Shown piece after piece: positions 10,664-25,060 of a stretch of 64,000 nucleotides of DNA (position 1 is its first letter; each line of letters starts with the position of its first letter). The notes under the pieces are model-generated. The model ran no database searches, had not been told where the DNA came from, and saw only the letters and a program-made list of their open reading frames with translations. Location of the stretch: the NCBI GenBank assembly GCA_013399875.1, contig VXAZ01009467.1, positions 248,001 through 312,000 on the forward strand. The letters are read 5' to 3'. This DNA comes from Gymnorhina tibicen (Eukaryota > Chordata > Aves > Passeriformes > Artamidae). A program made the translations under genes and the position numbers.

Positions 10664-13600
10664 AGACTCCTCTCAAGTAGGAACATTCACAATGACAAAA
10701 AGTTAACACAGGGGGTTATATCTTAATAAAACACAATAAAAGGAGAAGCAGACAATAATAAACTGTGTTCTTTACAAAGAAATATAATCCCTTCTAGGGA
10801 AACAGAAGGGAAAATGATGTTTGACTTTGAGTGGGAGCTCCATCCACCTCTTTGTTGCTCTGACTTCTTAACTGCACTTGATTTGATAGCAGTGAGGGCT
10901 TAACCTACGTTGTGGGTATTTTCACTGTTCTCTTTAATTTTGCCTGCTGGCATCAGGTAGTTTGTGCACATCAAGCCAAGTCTGCCATCTTGATTCAGGA
11001 CTCATATGACCCCAGCTGACATTTTGCCTGTGTCAGGACAGTGGGAGTACACTAGTGTAGACAAAGGAAGATTTATTTGGAACAGAATGTGAAAACCCCA
11101 TCATCCTCAGATGAGCTTTTATCCACTATTAACAACACACATTTTTACGCATTCCAAAATAATTTGGCACGTGCAGTTTGCATGCTGAACACGTCCTAAC
11201 TCTCTGTCATACAGTCTAAATGTGAAAGTAATTTCAAGTCTCTGTGTTCTGGAGCCAATCCAGCTTGCGGTTCATGTCACCAAGTCAAGGGCAGTAAAAT
11301 GTCACTACCCCTTAGGCTCATGATGAAGAGCTGAAGAAGGAGATACTCTGGGAAAGGCTAGATCAGGTCGATGCCTCCGCACTTTCTGTTGCTTCTCCCT
11401 GAGGCAAGGAACTTTAGTTTGGTTGGGCGGGTGTTTACCTGGCCTGTACCTTTCTGTGTTGTGGCATGACCTTAACTCACTCGGCCCTGGAGAGCCAAGC
11501 ACGCTGAGCTCGCTCACTTTGAAATGCTGAGAGGGGAGGCTCAGTCCACATCACAGATGTCCTAGCAGTGCCTCATGCCAGCCATTCCCCCAGGGGCTTA
11601 GCCAAGCTCCTGCCTTGGGCTCGCTGTGGTAGATTCCAGCAGAGGAAGAGCAAGAGTGAGCCAGGTCAGTTTCATCAAACTGATGAGTTTCCAAACTCAT
11701 GAGGGAGAGTGTGTTAGGGTCTTGCAAGCTCTGGCCTACAGTGTACGGGCCATATTCCCGCTCAGTGTGTCAGAAGTTTAATTCATAGGAAAACCCATGT
11801 TCCAGGAGTCCAAAATAGCAAAAAAGGGAGCAAATTTGGATTGAATGCCACTGGGGTAAGTAAATGCAAAAGCTCATGCTACCCTGCACGTACTCTTTCC
11901 AGCTGTATGATTTCCATTATGAATAAATTTTCCCTGCCAGGAGTAACTCTTTGATTTTGAAAGAAATCAAAATAACAAAAGATATATAATTACTTTGTAG
12001 GTGGGCTAATTCCTTCTTCCACGTCTTTGTCCACAACGGAGGCAAGAGGAGTAGTTTTATGCTTAGTGGCTTGGCGGTACTTCCAACCCTCCACCAGCAG
12101 AAGGGGAAGGTTTAGGACCCTAAACATTAATATTTTAAATCTTACCATAAAACAGTGAAGGTTGGTTCGTACCCTTGAACAGGCTGAATAATTCCTCCAT
12201 GTGGCAGTACTGATGCTGGAAGTATGGCCAGTAGCCCAGCTTTTAAGAAGAATCTTCATCTGATATAAATCATTTTTAGTTGGAGACCACTTGTGGTCTC
12301 ATCGTGGCCAGTCAAATTAGCTTCCTGTTTTGTTTAGCAACAAGTAGTACTCTAAGTGCTCTGAAAATGCACCATAATAGGAAAAGTCTGACGAAGTAAG
12401 TGATTACTATTTCAAAGGAAGGCAAAGTTTATAAAAGTGTAATTAGTCATCTGCTCTTAAACCAGAAAAATATGGTGGAGAAAATCTTTGGGGTTTTAAA
12501 AAGAGATACAGAAATATGTTAAATGATGGAATGTCATTAGAGTCTGCATTTATTTTAAGGACAAATGGAGCTATTATACAATTGCCCACCTTTATGTCTG
12601 CTCTTTCTGTTTGCTGCCTAATGGGCTTTCTTCCTTGTGCACAGAAAAAAAACCCAGTCCTATCCTGTTTATAGTTGAGTTGCAATATGCCGAAAATTAT
12701 TACTTCAGATTTTGTACATTAAGTCTGTCTGCTGGCAAGAGGAAAACCCTCTCATATTATCTAATTATGGCTTCAAGCAGCACTAATGAAGAAGTTGTGC
12801 AGGCTGGGGCCTGTTCTCTCTTTTCTGGAGGCGTCAACAGAGAGTCTGTGGTTGTGGTCACACAGAAGTGGGGAGGGAGGCTGGGGCTGCCAGGCACAGC
12901 AGCCTGCAGAGGGAAGGATAGCTCTCAAGAGCACAAGAGTGGAGTCAAGTCCACAGCCCCAGTGTAGGAATGCAGCCTTGATTCGTGAGTCTGAGACCCC
13001 CCCATCAATGCCTTCTTCCCCTGCCGCCCTGGGAGCCTCAGCTGGGATGTGTCTCGGAGGGGATGGAGCCCTCCATGCCTTGGGAAGGAGATGCGCACAG
13101 CTGTGCCAGCACAACTGCAGCACGTGTCTACAAGTGTGTTCCTGGCAGTGGGCTGCAAGCCAGCGTGAGAAGCAGCTGTCCAGCTCCAGGGAAGTTGTGT
13201 CTGGTTGATGCAGAGACCCAGGTATATATTTCCTGGAATCAAATCAATGTAAAATAAGGCAACCTCAGTGGAGACTCATGCTAGACAGGTCAGGCTATGT
13301 ACTCATAGCGAGGACTGAAGCATGGTGATACTTTAATATTAATCGCAATTTAGCTGTAAAACCCACTGTAAAAGTTGAATGTAAAAGTCACATCTGAGTT
13401 CCCTGCTGCCAGTGCTTACCTGTTACAGATTCCAAAGCTAACTAGTTTAGCATTAGCTGTGCTAATTTTGTAAACACAGTTGAAACCATAGCACAGGCAT
13501 ACATGTAGTCATTTAGAGTAGTGCAGAGAATAGTACCGATACTGAAGAGAAGCAGAAGAAACTCCAGTGATAGCTGGCCTACATGAAGAAAAAAGAGACT

Positions 13601-13812
13601 CAAACTTAGATATGAGTTAATTGGGATTTTCTTCTACATCTCATTAACCTCTTGGATGGAGAATCCAGCAAAGCTGTGATTTATTTACCATAGATGCACT
13701 CAAAGGATACTGCATAACTTAGTGTTCTGACACTGTGAAAGTTATTTGCAATAATGAATTTTTTAAATTCTTTGGAGAAAAGTGAGTGCATATTCCCTTC
13801 CCCCACCAAATT

Positions 13813-13827
13813 AAAAAAAAAAAAAAA
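13813..13827. repeat. Poly-A run (15)
   Basis: Fifteen A residues preceded by a C-rich and A-rich stretch. No recognisable retroelement body lies directly upstream. Confidence 0.9.
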
Positions 13828-16800
13828 GAAATTGCAGAGTAACATTCAAGGGCTCATTAAAAGCAACCAGGGAAAATAGATTACAGAGACTTCAAAGACT
13901 CATGATACTGGTTAAGAATCAGCTCTCTTTTTCAAAGAAAATGTTATTAGCTAATCCTTGAAATTTGGGTTTTGGCAGATGACACAGTATTTCCTGCAGG
14001 TGCAGAAACTAGACGGTATTAAAAGAGTTTTGGTAGTGCACAAAAAAACTTCTCAGCTAGACTTATGGTTCCCTCTGCTCAAGTCAGCTTGAATGCACTC
14101 CCTGATCCCTCATACCTCTACTGAAATGTAGCAGCATTTCAGGAGGCTCTAACTACATTAACATGTATATCTTCTTCATTGAGAAAGCAAGTCTGTTAAG
14201 ATAACTGCTTTTTGGGTTTCCTTTAGTAGGAAAAATAATGCCTCAATTATTGCTATTATCAGTAATATTGGAGGGAATAACAGAAAAGCTGATGCAATGA
14301 ATAATTGAAATAACATCTACATATGGGTCCACAAGTACACAACTGAAACACCATATACATGCAAACAAACATCATTCCACAGCACATTCCTGCTTACATC
14401 AGTATGGATATGCTTTAGCATATTGTCTCTTTTAAGATCTTTTTTACAAGGTCCTGTGTGTGTTTTTGTCTGCTCTATCCATGGCTAATCCCAGCTTCTC
14501 CATGAGTTAGAAGTCCCTGCTTGTCAAAAGAGACAAGTCCAGCCAGATCTGTCTAAAGTCCTTTGTTAAGCTGTGATCCTTTGGCTTTGATTTGAAGCTT
14601 GACTGTCTCACAATGACCATTTTCCCACTGAGACTTTCACCTAAAATTTGGCCCAGAAGATACCCAAAGCTATGTCTTCCTGTTTCCATGGCAACGAATT
14701 GCTTGACATCAAATAACTGAGCCTAAGATGCCCTTAGTAGATAGCAACCTGAAAAGGAGCACCTAAATGAATAAGGGATGATGGAGTAGTGGTAAAATTT
14801 GCAAACTTATTCCCATTTTCTAGAAATCTAAAGAGGTTTTTTGCAGGTATTAATTTTCAGATATAATCTGAACAACATTGCTTATAAATTCAATTAAGAC
14901 TTTCAAGTGAAATTTAAACTACAACAAAACTGAAGTTCACAACTTATAGAAAAGAGATGATGGGGGCTCATCAATTCTAGCATTCATGGCAAAGACCCAT
15001 GTCTGCATGTATTCGGATGTCAGAGGGACATGGTAAAGCCCACCACTTTACTGAGTACTTTGCACATGTCTTGTCGAAAGTATTTTGAAGTGTTTTGAGA
15101 TCTTGGATATGATATATGGGCACTTGCATTTGCTTGTAAGAGACAGCTACTCCCGTTACTCACAAGTTCGTTCTCTGACATGTATTTTGTCCCCATACAC
15201 AGTATCAGGTATACAGTGCTGACAACTAATATCAGAAAACTTGACACAGTAACATTGTTAGAGCCATGTGTGTATGCACCTCAAAACAGACACAAGATAC
15301 CACCCTGAAAAGTTAAAGCTAGTTCAAAAATGAATATTTGACTTGTCTGATTTGATTCAGCACCTAGAGCAACTACATATTTTCCAACATGTATTTTTAA
15401 TTAGAGGTCTCTGAACTGTCTGGGAGAGCTGGGGCAGGCGGTAGAGTATGACTGATGACACCAAATGGAATTAATACAGCATTATTAAACAGGCGCTGCA
15501 AACATTATACATCTATGTGTCAAATCCTTCCCCCCCCCAAAAAAAAAACCCAAATGCAGGCACAAAACCTACCTAGATCCATGTTTAAACTATTGCACAA
15601 GTGTTCCAATTTTCAGAAGCATCTCTTGATGGCCCTTATTTCTCTAGTTTTATTTACATTTGCGCAGATGTGTCAAAATGCCTGCTGAAAAGTTTAATCC
15701 AGTATAATACTGTTCAGAGAACAAGAGGGCTCAGGAGATTTAATTTTTTTGTTGGAAAAGAGATTTAAAATAACTTGGCTGCTATGGAATATTTATTGCT
15801 CAAAGACAAATAACCTAGAAGTTAGCAAGTGAAATAAATGGTTTTGGAAATAAAAAGGCTATGTCGTGAGTGCAGGGCATCCGAGCAGAGCTGTAAAAGT
15901 TGTTAAAGTTCTCATTTCTTTTGCACAGATTTATTTTCCTGCAGATGACAGTAAATTTTGGGTGTACTGCAGGATCTCTCCCCCACCCTGACACAGACTC
16001 TTCCCTGTGGGCAGAGGCCATTGGGGGCAGGTAGGGTAAGGAGTAGGAAGAGAGGTTGCAGAAAAAAAACATTTTGGGGGATACTTTGACCCTAACTTGA
16101 ATCTCCTAACTGTAATTATAAACATAAGAAAGGTATCTAGAACCCTTGTACTTGCTCTTTACTTAATGTCATGGTACAATGAGTAGTTCATCTTGCTAAG
16201 ACCAGAATCATGCTCTAAAATTGTCCTTATCTGCCCGTGGTTTATAGAGGCACTGTCTTCCTAGTTTGGACATGTCAGTGGTAAACTCAGCATCAGTACT
16301 TAAGGGGAATGAATCTGGGTCCCAATACCTCCCTTTTAGAGGAGAATATGCTCACAATATATCTCAACATCTTCTGTATTAGATTAGTGATATTAGGGTT
16401 TCCAGTAAGTTTTCTGGAGTCTCTTGCTCTTCACATCTAGAAGGCAGAGAAACAATGACTCATGGATGATATTGAGTGAGGATGAGCTATAAGAGGGGAA
16501 GCATCAAAAAAGGAGAGTGGACACAGTAAATTATAAAAGCCACAGTGGTTATAAAGTACTTTGCTGTCTTTCCCCGGTCTAAGTACATAAGAACTTTAGT
16601 AGTAGGGTAACCAGTTTAGAGGAGGTGGCACTGAATCCTGATGCATGACTTTTGCTGCATGGAATGTTTTTTGAAGGCAGTGTAACATCCACTCATCAGT
16701 CATTATGTTCAACCAGACAACGCTTCCCTGTTCATTCACTAGAATGACAGTAAGAACTACATCAAGACCCTTATCCTGGCTCATTGTAATTGTCCCAGCT

Positions 16801-19800
16801 ATGTATTTTATGTGGATTTCTCCATGGCTGCCGTAGTGTCTGCTATCAATTTTAGTTTCCAAATGATGTGTGTTTATTGCTACTTTAATAAGAACACTTG
16901 TTTAGTTAAGAATATTTACTATTTTACACATATCTTGACAGCAGCCATGGCTGTACAGGCAAATAAAAATGTTCTGAGTATCTGAATAAGAACTGAGAGC
17001 ACTCTCTCTGGTTCCTTACAGTACAGCCTACCCACACTAGGCCCCCTTCTGTGCAGGGGCAATGATGTTGCAGTGAGGCTGTTGACTGGAGAATGTGTCA
17101 GGATGATCTTCAAATGAGTGATGTGGCCATAAGAATAATTAGGACTATGCTACTCTTGGAATTGCATGTAATCTCTTCAAAAAGAGAGCTTTGATAATCA
17201 AGAGGAAGGAGAAGCATGAGGAAAAAAGTGTATTTTTTCAACCTTGTTCCTACAACTTTACCTGCATTTGTTACTATTTTAACATTTGTCACAATACTTA
17301 AAATATTGCCACAGGCAAAATGTCTCAACAATATTGTTTTTGACTTCAAAACTAGACACAGAATTCCAGTCCTGCGAGTCTGCCTTGACAAGCAAACAAC
17401 ACTGAGCATTGTAAAGTAAAATGAAATTGAAATGGCAATTCAGAAAAAATCCATGTGCAGAACACATTAAAAATTCACTGCAACATCACTGATCAAGTAT
17501 AAGGTCTTAGGTTACATGAAATTAGTTACTGAAGCACAAATTGTTCTTGAGAGCTACTTATCTTGCTCTCCATAATTAATTTAATACCTTAGATGAGGAG
17601 AACAAGGGTTAAGGCTTACTCTCCAGTGGGGGTCACTGTTGAAGAACAGCCTCTAATTTTTCTTCTACAGAAGTTCAAACATATCCTAAAAACGATAGAC
17701 AGAATCTATACAGGTCATGTAAATGTATTGGAATGTGATTGGAGTAATTCACATCAATTGTCAAAGTGAATCCTATGTAAAGGCAAAGTGTGTGAACTGT
17801 AGAAAATAAATTATCAGGTAATTATTAGGTAATTAACACTATATACATAACAAAGAAGTGAAACTAAGATGGGAGGGTGGGTACAGTGTTTGCCCTCAGT
17901 CAAGGCTTGGCCAGAATGCTGTGCTTTTGTACCAGCTGACTGACCAGCCCATTGACTCTGTTTTGGTAACCTTAGTGCAGGTCTGTATCCTCACAAGTAG
18001 CACTTGAGTTCTGAATTTCACCCCTTTAAAGGTATTTACTACTCTTCACTCTCGGTGTTAGATTTCTGAACTTGCTACAGTGCTTCCATTCTAGACCAAA
18101 AACTCCCATAAAATGGAAAATGTCCCTTTAGAGCAGCATCAGTGTTATCTGATACGTTGTTTCTTGACAGCATGTTTATACCTGGTTGTATTCAGATTAA
18201 AAAGCTGTAATTACTCTTTGTTTTCAGAGGACAGCAACAGCAGGCCTCAGGCCACAGGAGACAGAGTTGCAGGCAGCCTTTACGTACTCTTAGAGGCATG
18301 GTTTTAACAGAATAGAATAACCATGTGTTCTAAGTCAGATCATTTGCTCCCGTAAGTCGGAGTGATGCCACCAAAGTTCTGTCACTTGTAGTGGCTAACA
18401 TCCAGCTCAGAAACTTTCGGCCTGTAAAAGAGGGAGCAGGCAGCTCGCCCAGCATCGGGAACAAAAAAGGGAGGAGATATTCTAGTAGTAGTTCCAAACA
18501 TAAAGATGTTAAACCCTGCCTGAAGGGATTATAAACTTCAGCTTTTTACAGTTCAAGGAGCAGTCCCTACCACTGTTAATCATCCCAAATAACTCTTCAC
18601 TGGGAGTAGGTTAAGAGGTCTGTTGCAGGGAGTACATTCTCAGCGCTTCAAATAGTCCTACCGAAGTTGAAGAGTTGGAGACATCTGAAATGCAGACATG
18701 ACATTCCCTACCTACTACAAACATTTTGTCTATTTTTTAACCATTAGTATTTGTCAGGGTCAGCAACTCCATGGTACACAGGGGGGAAACCAGAGAGCAG
18801 GAGAAATATACTTCATTTGTTCCTGAACTGGGACTGAGCTCTGCCTTCCTCACCATGCTGGTTCAGACATGTCTGCACGTGCAGCATGCCTCCATCTGGT
18901 ACCTGAAGACAAGACTCTTAGCCATAAGCACAAAAGAAATCAGGATTTCAGGAGAACACTGAGAGATCTTTAAGAAATGTCATTACTTTGAGAAATTAAC
19001 ACTATGAAGAATCAGAATTAAACTGTTATTTTTAGATACAGAATCTCTGTTTAAGAGGAAAATTGCTGTCAAAGATAATTCAAAAAGTGTGTTCATATAG
19101 CTGTAAGCCTCATTCTTTGTTTAATGCTTGCAATCTCGGCATCTTTGCAACTGCAAAATACCAGTTCTTTCACTTCTGTGCATACCCGTGTCCTTTCATG
19201 TCCTTGAATCTTCTTTCTCCATTGCGTCTGACACACTGAAGTGTGATGTGGCTAACCTGTGGTTAACACTTCCTACAAAAGCAAGATTATTTGTAGCAAA
19301 AAGTATTTAATCTAAAGAACTCAGATGTGGTGTAAGGAGATGTATATGGCAAAGACAAAAGAAAATGCTGCTTCTCAGCTGAACAGATGTAAACCTGTGA
19401 CTTCATGATGTGCTTCTGTTGCACTCTATTATAAAATGAAAGTTGAACATTTAGTTCTGCTCCAATTTTAGCATCACTTCCACAGATAACACAGAGCACT
19501 TCACAGACTTTTCGAGAACATTTTTTCCCCATAATGTTTATGGAAAAAGAAATTTGTCATGCTACCTTGCAAAAGGCGGTTGCTTTGTTGACCAGATGCC
19601 AAAATGAAATTCAGACATGGATGGCCAGAAATAAGATTTACTTTAATCCTACTAATCCTGAGCTGTTGATTGGTACAAGGCACCATTATAGCTGGGTAAG
19701 CTTCCCAGGCTTATCATCTGATTCTCTTTGGAGTCATGAGATCACTTTGGATTCTCAGTCTTTCCCTTGTAAAGGGCAATGTTCCTGTCTCACGTTCCCT

Positions 19801-20049
19801 TTTCTGCTATAAACAATAATGAGCAAAAGAAATCATGTACTTTTGCCAGAAAAAGTACAAAAGTACAAAAGAAAAAGCAGAAAACTCAGGGCAGGTGTCG
19901 TATTGAGCCTGGTGATATGCTTTACCAGGGAGAGTGGAATGAGAAGATGTGGGATGTCCTTGAGGAGATTAGCAGCCTGTCCAGGTAATTAGAGGGCCTT
20001 TTTTACTGGCTTCAGTGAAGCACCAAGACATCTTCAGAAGCTGAAACTG

Positions 20050-21040
20050 TACTTACAGAATCATAGAATCATTTAGGTTGGAAAACACCTGTAAAATCAT
20101 CAATTCCAACTGTTAGGCCAACACTGCAAAGTCCACCACCAAACCACGTTCCCAAGTGCCACCTCTACATGTCTTCTAAATAGCTGCAGATGTGGCGGCT
20201 CCACCACTTCTATGGGCAGTCTATTGTAATGCTTGACAACCCTTTTAGTGAGAGGTTTTTTCCCAGTATCCAATCTAAACCTTCCCTGGTACAACTTGAG
20301 GCCAGTTCTTCTTGACCAACGCTCACAGGTCCTTTTCCATTGGGCACTTTTCAGACACTCTTCTCCAAGCCTGCAGAGTCACATGAGGTTGTTGTGATCC
20401 AAGTGCAGGACCCAGCATCTCACCTGGTTGAACCTCATACAATTGGTCTCATCCCATCAATCCAGCCTGTCCAGATACCTCTGCAGAACCTTCCTACCCT
20501 CCAGCAGATCAACACACTCGACCAACTTGGTGTCATCTGCAAACCGACTGAGGGTGCCCTTGACCCCGCTCTTCAGTAAGGAAATTAAACAGGACTGGCC
20601 CCAGTACTGAGCCTTGGGGGACATCACTGGTGCCTGGCACCAGCTGGATGTAATTCCATTCACAGTCACTCTCTGGACCCAGCCATTCAGCCACTTTTTT
20701 ACGTTTAATCCAAACCAAGAGCATCCAGTTTCTCCAGCAGAGTGCTGTGGGAAATGGTGTCAATGTTGTCAGGCAGACAATATCCACAGCCTTTGCCTCA
20801 TGCACTAAGCAGATCACCCTGCCATAGGGGGAGGTCGGTCAAGCAGGACCTGCCTTTCCTAAACTCGTGTTGGCCGGGCCCCAGTCCCCTTGTTGTCCTG
20901 TACCTGCCATCTGATGGCACTGAAGATGATCTGCTCCATGACCTTTCCTGGCACTGATGTCAGGCCTGTAGTTCCCTGGATCCTCCTTCTGGCCCTTCTT
21001 GTAGACAGGCCAACTTTGGTCAGGAAGGTTTAGCTTTTTT
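20050..21040 (-). mobile_element. CR1 LINE, 5'-truncated, degraded
   Basis: The left end (20056-20085) is the reverse complement of the avian CR1 3' terminus, with the tandem AGAATCAT motif followed by TTAGGTTGGAAAA, so the element reads right to left. The minus strand encodes pieces of the CR1 reverse transcriptase: the VPQGSVLGPVLF motif at 20622-20587, the catalytic FADDTKL motif at about 20543-20523, and a C-terminal piece with VVKHYNRLP and VEVALGNVVWWWT at 20294-20100. These pieces lie in different frames and stop codons interrupt them, so the copy is dead. An upstream RT segment, KAVDIV, is at about 20790. The 5' boundary near 21040 is estimated from loss of CR1-like sequence. The element is about 1 kb, compared with about 4.5 kb for a full-length CR1. 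Confidence 0.92.
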
Positions 21041-22714
21041 TTGCCAATGGGAAGAAGGGGAGAAACAGAACTAGCAAACCATTTTCATCTGGATTTAAGA
21101 ACCACCAGAGATCTGGTGGGATCCTATTGATGTTCCTCTTCCATCTGGAAGTAGCCAATAGATTTTCACGCGTTTGTGAATTACAAGGCGGAAAGCCACT
21201 CTAGACATGAAGCTCTGATCCAGTCCCATTAGCAATTGTACCCAAACCCTCAATGCTCACATTACCTGGCTGAAAAATGAATAAGGCCTTTAGAGTAAGG
21301 TTGTCTCTTGACAACAATCTGCTTAGTATATATTTTTTTTAATGTACTGATTGCATTATGTGTTCCAACTTGACAGAGCTGCCTCACAGTCCAGAACACC
21401 ACATTTGGTGTGCTTTATACCTCACTGGAACATTATCTGTGAATCTGCTGTCTGCATTCAAGATCCTCTGGAAAAATTCCTGTCCTTGAAGCTTATCTAG
21501 TTGTAGGGTAGTTAGAAGGACACAAATTCCAGTACATCTGATGCACCTTATGTTGTAATGTTATCAAGGTAACACCATCACATCAACAACACAATTGGAG
21601 TTGAAATAAAAAGATACATATTCAGTTTTGGGCTTAACTTTATCTAGGGACTTGTAGATAAAACTTTAAAGGACAGTAGATAAGTAACAAAAAGCTTCTG
21701 AGTCATAGTTTCACCTAGAAAGAAAAGATGAAAGTTTTAGAGATGAGAACAGCTGAGTTATGTTGATTTTTCCTTTAAGGTGTCTTTGGGGATTTACACC
21801 TCAGAACAGTTTCTGAAACAGTGACTGTCTTTTTTAGTGTGTTCATGGTATCCCTGCAATGGAGCCTGCTCTATTTCTGAGGCTTATAGGTGCTATGGTA
21901 ATACAGACGATAGCTGGTAGTAAACAGCATAGCCTCCCACACACAATATCTGTATAAGGCAGATGATTGAGAACACTTCTTATGATCCCTTTTAGCAGTG
22001 GATGCAATTAATTTGTTAACATTTCCCCATAGTCTCACAAAGAAGCTGAACAGCATGGAAATATAAACTGGATAATAAATGTACATCGTTGATTCATCTC
22101 AGCCCTGAGAAGTTATTCGTCATTTGTATTAAACATCTTCAAACACACTAGAGGAGAGTCTCTTCTTCTGCCAGTGCACAATGCATTCTTGATACCAAAA
22201 AGTCCTTCCAAACATAATAAAACTTTCCATGCCACTGCTGTTAGGGTAGAAATTAAGAACTGCATAACTGAGGTCAGATGCTATAGTGGTGAGATGTGTC
22301 ACACTGATCAACATCTCTAGTTACTGGTCTGCAGCCTATCCAGCACTTGCCACTTTCCTCAGGGATTTGTAAGGGTTATTGGTTTACAGAAGTACGATTT
22401 GCAAATAATATCATGAATGTATGATTTGCAAAACTAGCAGCTCAGGGAGTGAAAAATGGCTGTCTGTCCTCTCCCAAATCCTGCCTCCCAGAGGTAGGAT
22501 GTGAAAAAACTACACATTTGGAAAGTGCTACCTGGCAGAAATGTCAAATGGAAGGAAATACATGAGAACCCGCAGTCCAAGCTATGCCAGGGTTTGGGAT
22601 GCAGCAGGAGGTAGAAATGCTTGCACCTGTGAGAAGGTGCTTGAGGGGAACAAAAGAAAGTGGTATCCTGTCCAGTATATCTTATCTCCCCCAAGTGTGG
22701 TGCATAGGCCTGAC

Positions 22715-22790
22715 TTGTAGGCCTGACTCTGTGCTGCTGAAGTCAGTGGAAATCTCTGCATTGGCAAGTGCATAGTTGATTCCAGTGGTA
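22715..22790. repeat. Probable ancient amniote interspersed repeat fragment
   Basis: The stretch has the pattern GCCTGACTCTG, then TGAAGTCAGTGGAAAT, then TGCATTGG. It resembles the old CCTGATTCTG / GAAGTCAATGGGA repeats that I recall from reptile and bird genomes. The family is not identified. A 13-bp direct repeat (AGGCCTGACT core) lies at its left edge. Confidence 0.4.
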
Positions 22791-24979
22791 GGAATTGGAC
22801 AGTGTTGAGAAGAACCTTTTAGCTACCATCATTAATAAAGCAACAACAATTTTCACTGTTAAGGGACTGCCTTATACTGGAGGAGAATCTCTGAACACCC
22901 TTTTGCAAGAGTACTGTGCTTGCAAGGAATTATTACAGTGAGGTCAACTCCAGCAAGTTGACTGAACTTCTCCTAAAATTTCTGTCCTAGCAATTTTAGA
23001 GGTGATCTCATTCTCCAATTGGACAATGGGCATTTCTCCATCTGTTCCCATCAAGAAATGGGCAGTCCAGAGATGCCTCTGACTGTCCTAGCTTCTTGAT
23101 TTCTGATTATATACAGCTTATGGTTCTGACAGTTCACATAAATAGTCTTATTTAATGCAGACCTGATGACCTCTTAATGCTTTTCTAGGCTAAGATTTCA
23201 AAAGAGTTTGCTCTTTAATTTAGTTTATGGCAGCGCTGTATTTCACAGCTGGTTTTCATGTATTTTTGGAGACTATATGGAATCAGTACTTGAGTTACAA
23301 GGTATGTATATCAGATGGAGACATAGCCACCATTCCTTGGCAAACTGTTAGATCAAATGAGCTGAATCTCCTCTACTTTATTGCCTAATTAATTCTTGAA
23401 CGATTGCTGAATTGCTGAAGTGGGAAACCTTCCAACTTTGGTCACACTCTGTACTGGGTTATGTCAGAAAGGATTGGAAAGTGAGGGTTTTCTTTAATCT
23501 GGGTTCACAGAGGGAAACTTCTAGGTAGGCGGGCAGAGATTGCTTTTGCCTGTTTTTACAGTTGAATAGCAAGAGGAAGCAGCTCTTCAGCCAAGGGTCA
23601 AAATCTCCAGGGGGGAGCAGATCCTACTGGGGAACAGGACCATGAAAGTGCTCACATTTCTCAGTTGCCAGCTTGCTGATAAACAGGATGGGCTTGGTTT
23701 TCTGCAGAAAAGTCTTCCTTGGATGAGTAGATAATTTGTGAGTTTTGCAAGCACTACCAGTAGTGGGACAGCAGATTAGTTGGAGAGATAAGTTATGGGC
23801 TGCTGAAGATGGAGTCACAGCACAGAAAAATTTTTCTGAGAACTGATCCTGAGGAATTAAAGAAACAATTACTTAGGAAGAACATTGTTTCTGGCAGGAT
23901 GACGTTAGACATAGGACGGTCAGTGAAAAACTTTTTATTTTTCTGGAGCAGCAGTTTCCTGTTTCAGTGGCTTTATCCTGGTTTTGAGCAGAGGAAGGCT
24001 CTTTGGTATCTGGCGACATGATAGGCTTACACTCCCTCCAGAAAAATACGAAATATTTATTTTACAGCCACGGGCTTCAGGAGCACTTGACACACTTACT
24101 GCCTCAGGCACAGGAGGGACAAGTCCTTATCTGCTTTGGGTATCTCTGCACAGAGCTGCCCTATGTCTGCTAGCTGCACCTTGGACATTCCAGCAGGAAA
24201 GAAATATGAGCATATGCAAAAAACAGTACCCTACACTCACCCATCCCAGTGTTGCCTCCAACAGTGACAGTGATTAGAAATATGAGTCAGAAAAAGAATA
24301 CAAACCTACTCACTTTCCCTTCATACTTCCAGCATCCACAGTTCATGTATTTAGGGTGCTGGAGGGTACTTCCCAGTCTCCTGTTTTTAACATTTGTATA
24401 TATAACTGCTGTCAGTGAATTTACCCAGTTTGTCTAAAGTAATAGGATGGAAATGTTGTTGGCAAGGATACTGGTTTATAAGATATTGTGGGTGTTGTGG
24501 CTATGCTTATTCCTGGAATGAAGAATGAGGTTGAAACCTTGTGAATGAATGACACTGCCTCTACTTACTGTGCAAGCTCAGGCCAGATCTCACTGTGGGT
24601 GTACCAGAGGTCGGTGACACATTGCATTTGTTTTAATGAGTGGAATAAAATGGCCAAAGGCTAATAGAAAATTCAAGATATGAAACTTAGTGGCTGTTTT
24701 ACATTTGGATGGCAGGCAATCAGCTTTGAACTGCTACCTTGGCTGGGCATTCGGGAGCTCTTCTTTTCCAGCAGACTGAAGCACCCAGACAGGAGTCGGC
24801 TGGAGGTGTGGGAGCTCAGCATTGCAGTGAGCACCAGCAGTGGACCCAAGGCAAAGTCCGGTAACAGTACTCAGGCAGGCTTTGTTTTTGTAAATGTTTG
24901 TTGGGATGCTCCTTTTTCCCCCCATTTGATCTCTCTCCAACTATCACCATCCTTTTCCCTGGCACTTGGCTTATGTTCT

Positions 24980-25060
24980 CATAGAGTCATAGAATCACAG
25001 AATATCCTGAGTTGGAAGGGACCCACAAGGATTACTGAGTTCAGTTCCTGACCCAGAATC
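24980..25060 (-). mobile_element. CR1 3' tail fragment
   Basis: The plus strand reads ATAGAGTCATAGAATCACAG, then CCTGAGTTGGAAGGGACCCA, which is the reverse complement of the avian CR1 3' end. Only about 80 bases are recognisable, so this is a severely 5'-truncated copy. Confidence 0.88.

Larger units (their letters stand above)
5561..20049. other. Upstream flank of NHS without a recognised gene
   Basis: About 14.5 kb of mixed, mostly AT-rich sequence. Open frames are short (none above about 150 codons), with no recognised domain and no paired splice sites that join into a coherent protein. I found no tRNA-like cloverleaf and no recent mobile element. It contains the palindromic sequences at 10581-10663, a poly-A run at 13813-13827, a C/A homopolymer junction near 15530-15548, and an 8-bp-arm hairpin at 12283-12300. 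Confidence 0.65.

Noticed and set aside
20100..20817. Minus-strand open frames that look like a reverse-transcriptase gene
   Set aside because: They are frame-shifted remnants of one CR1 LINE, not a host gene, and are annotated as that element.
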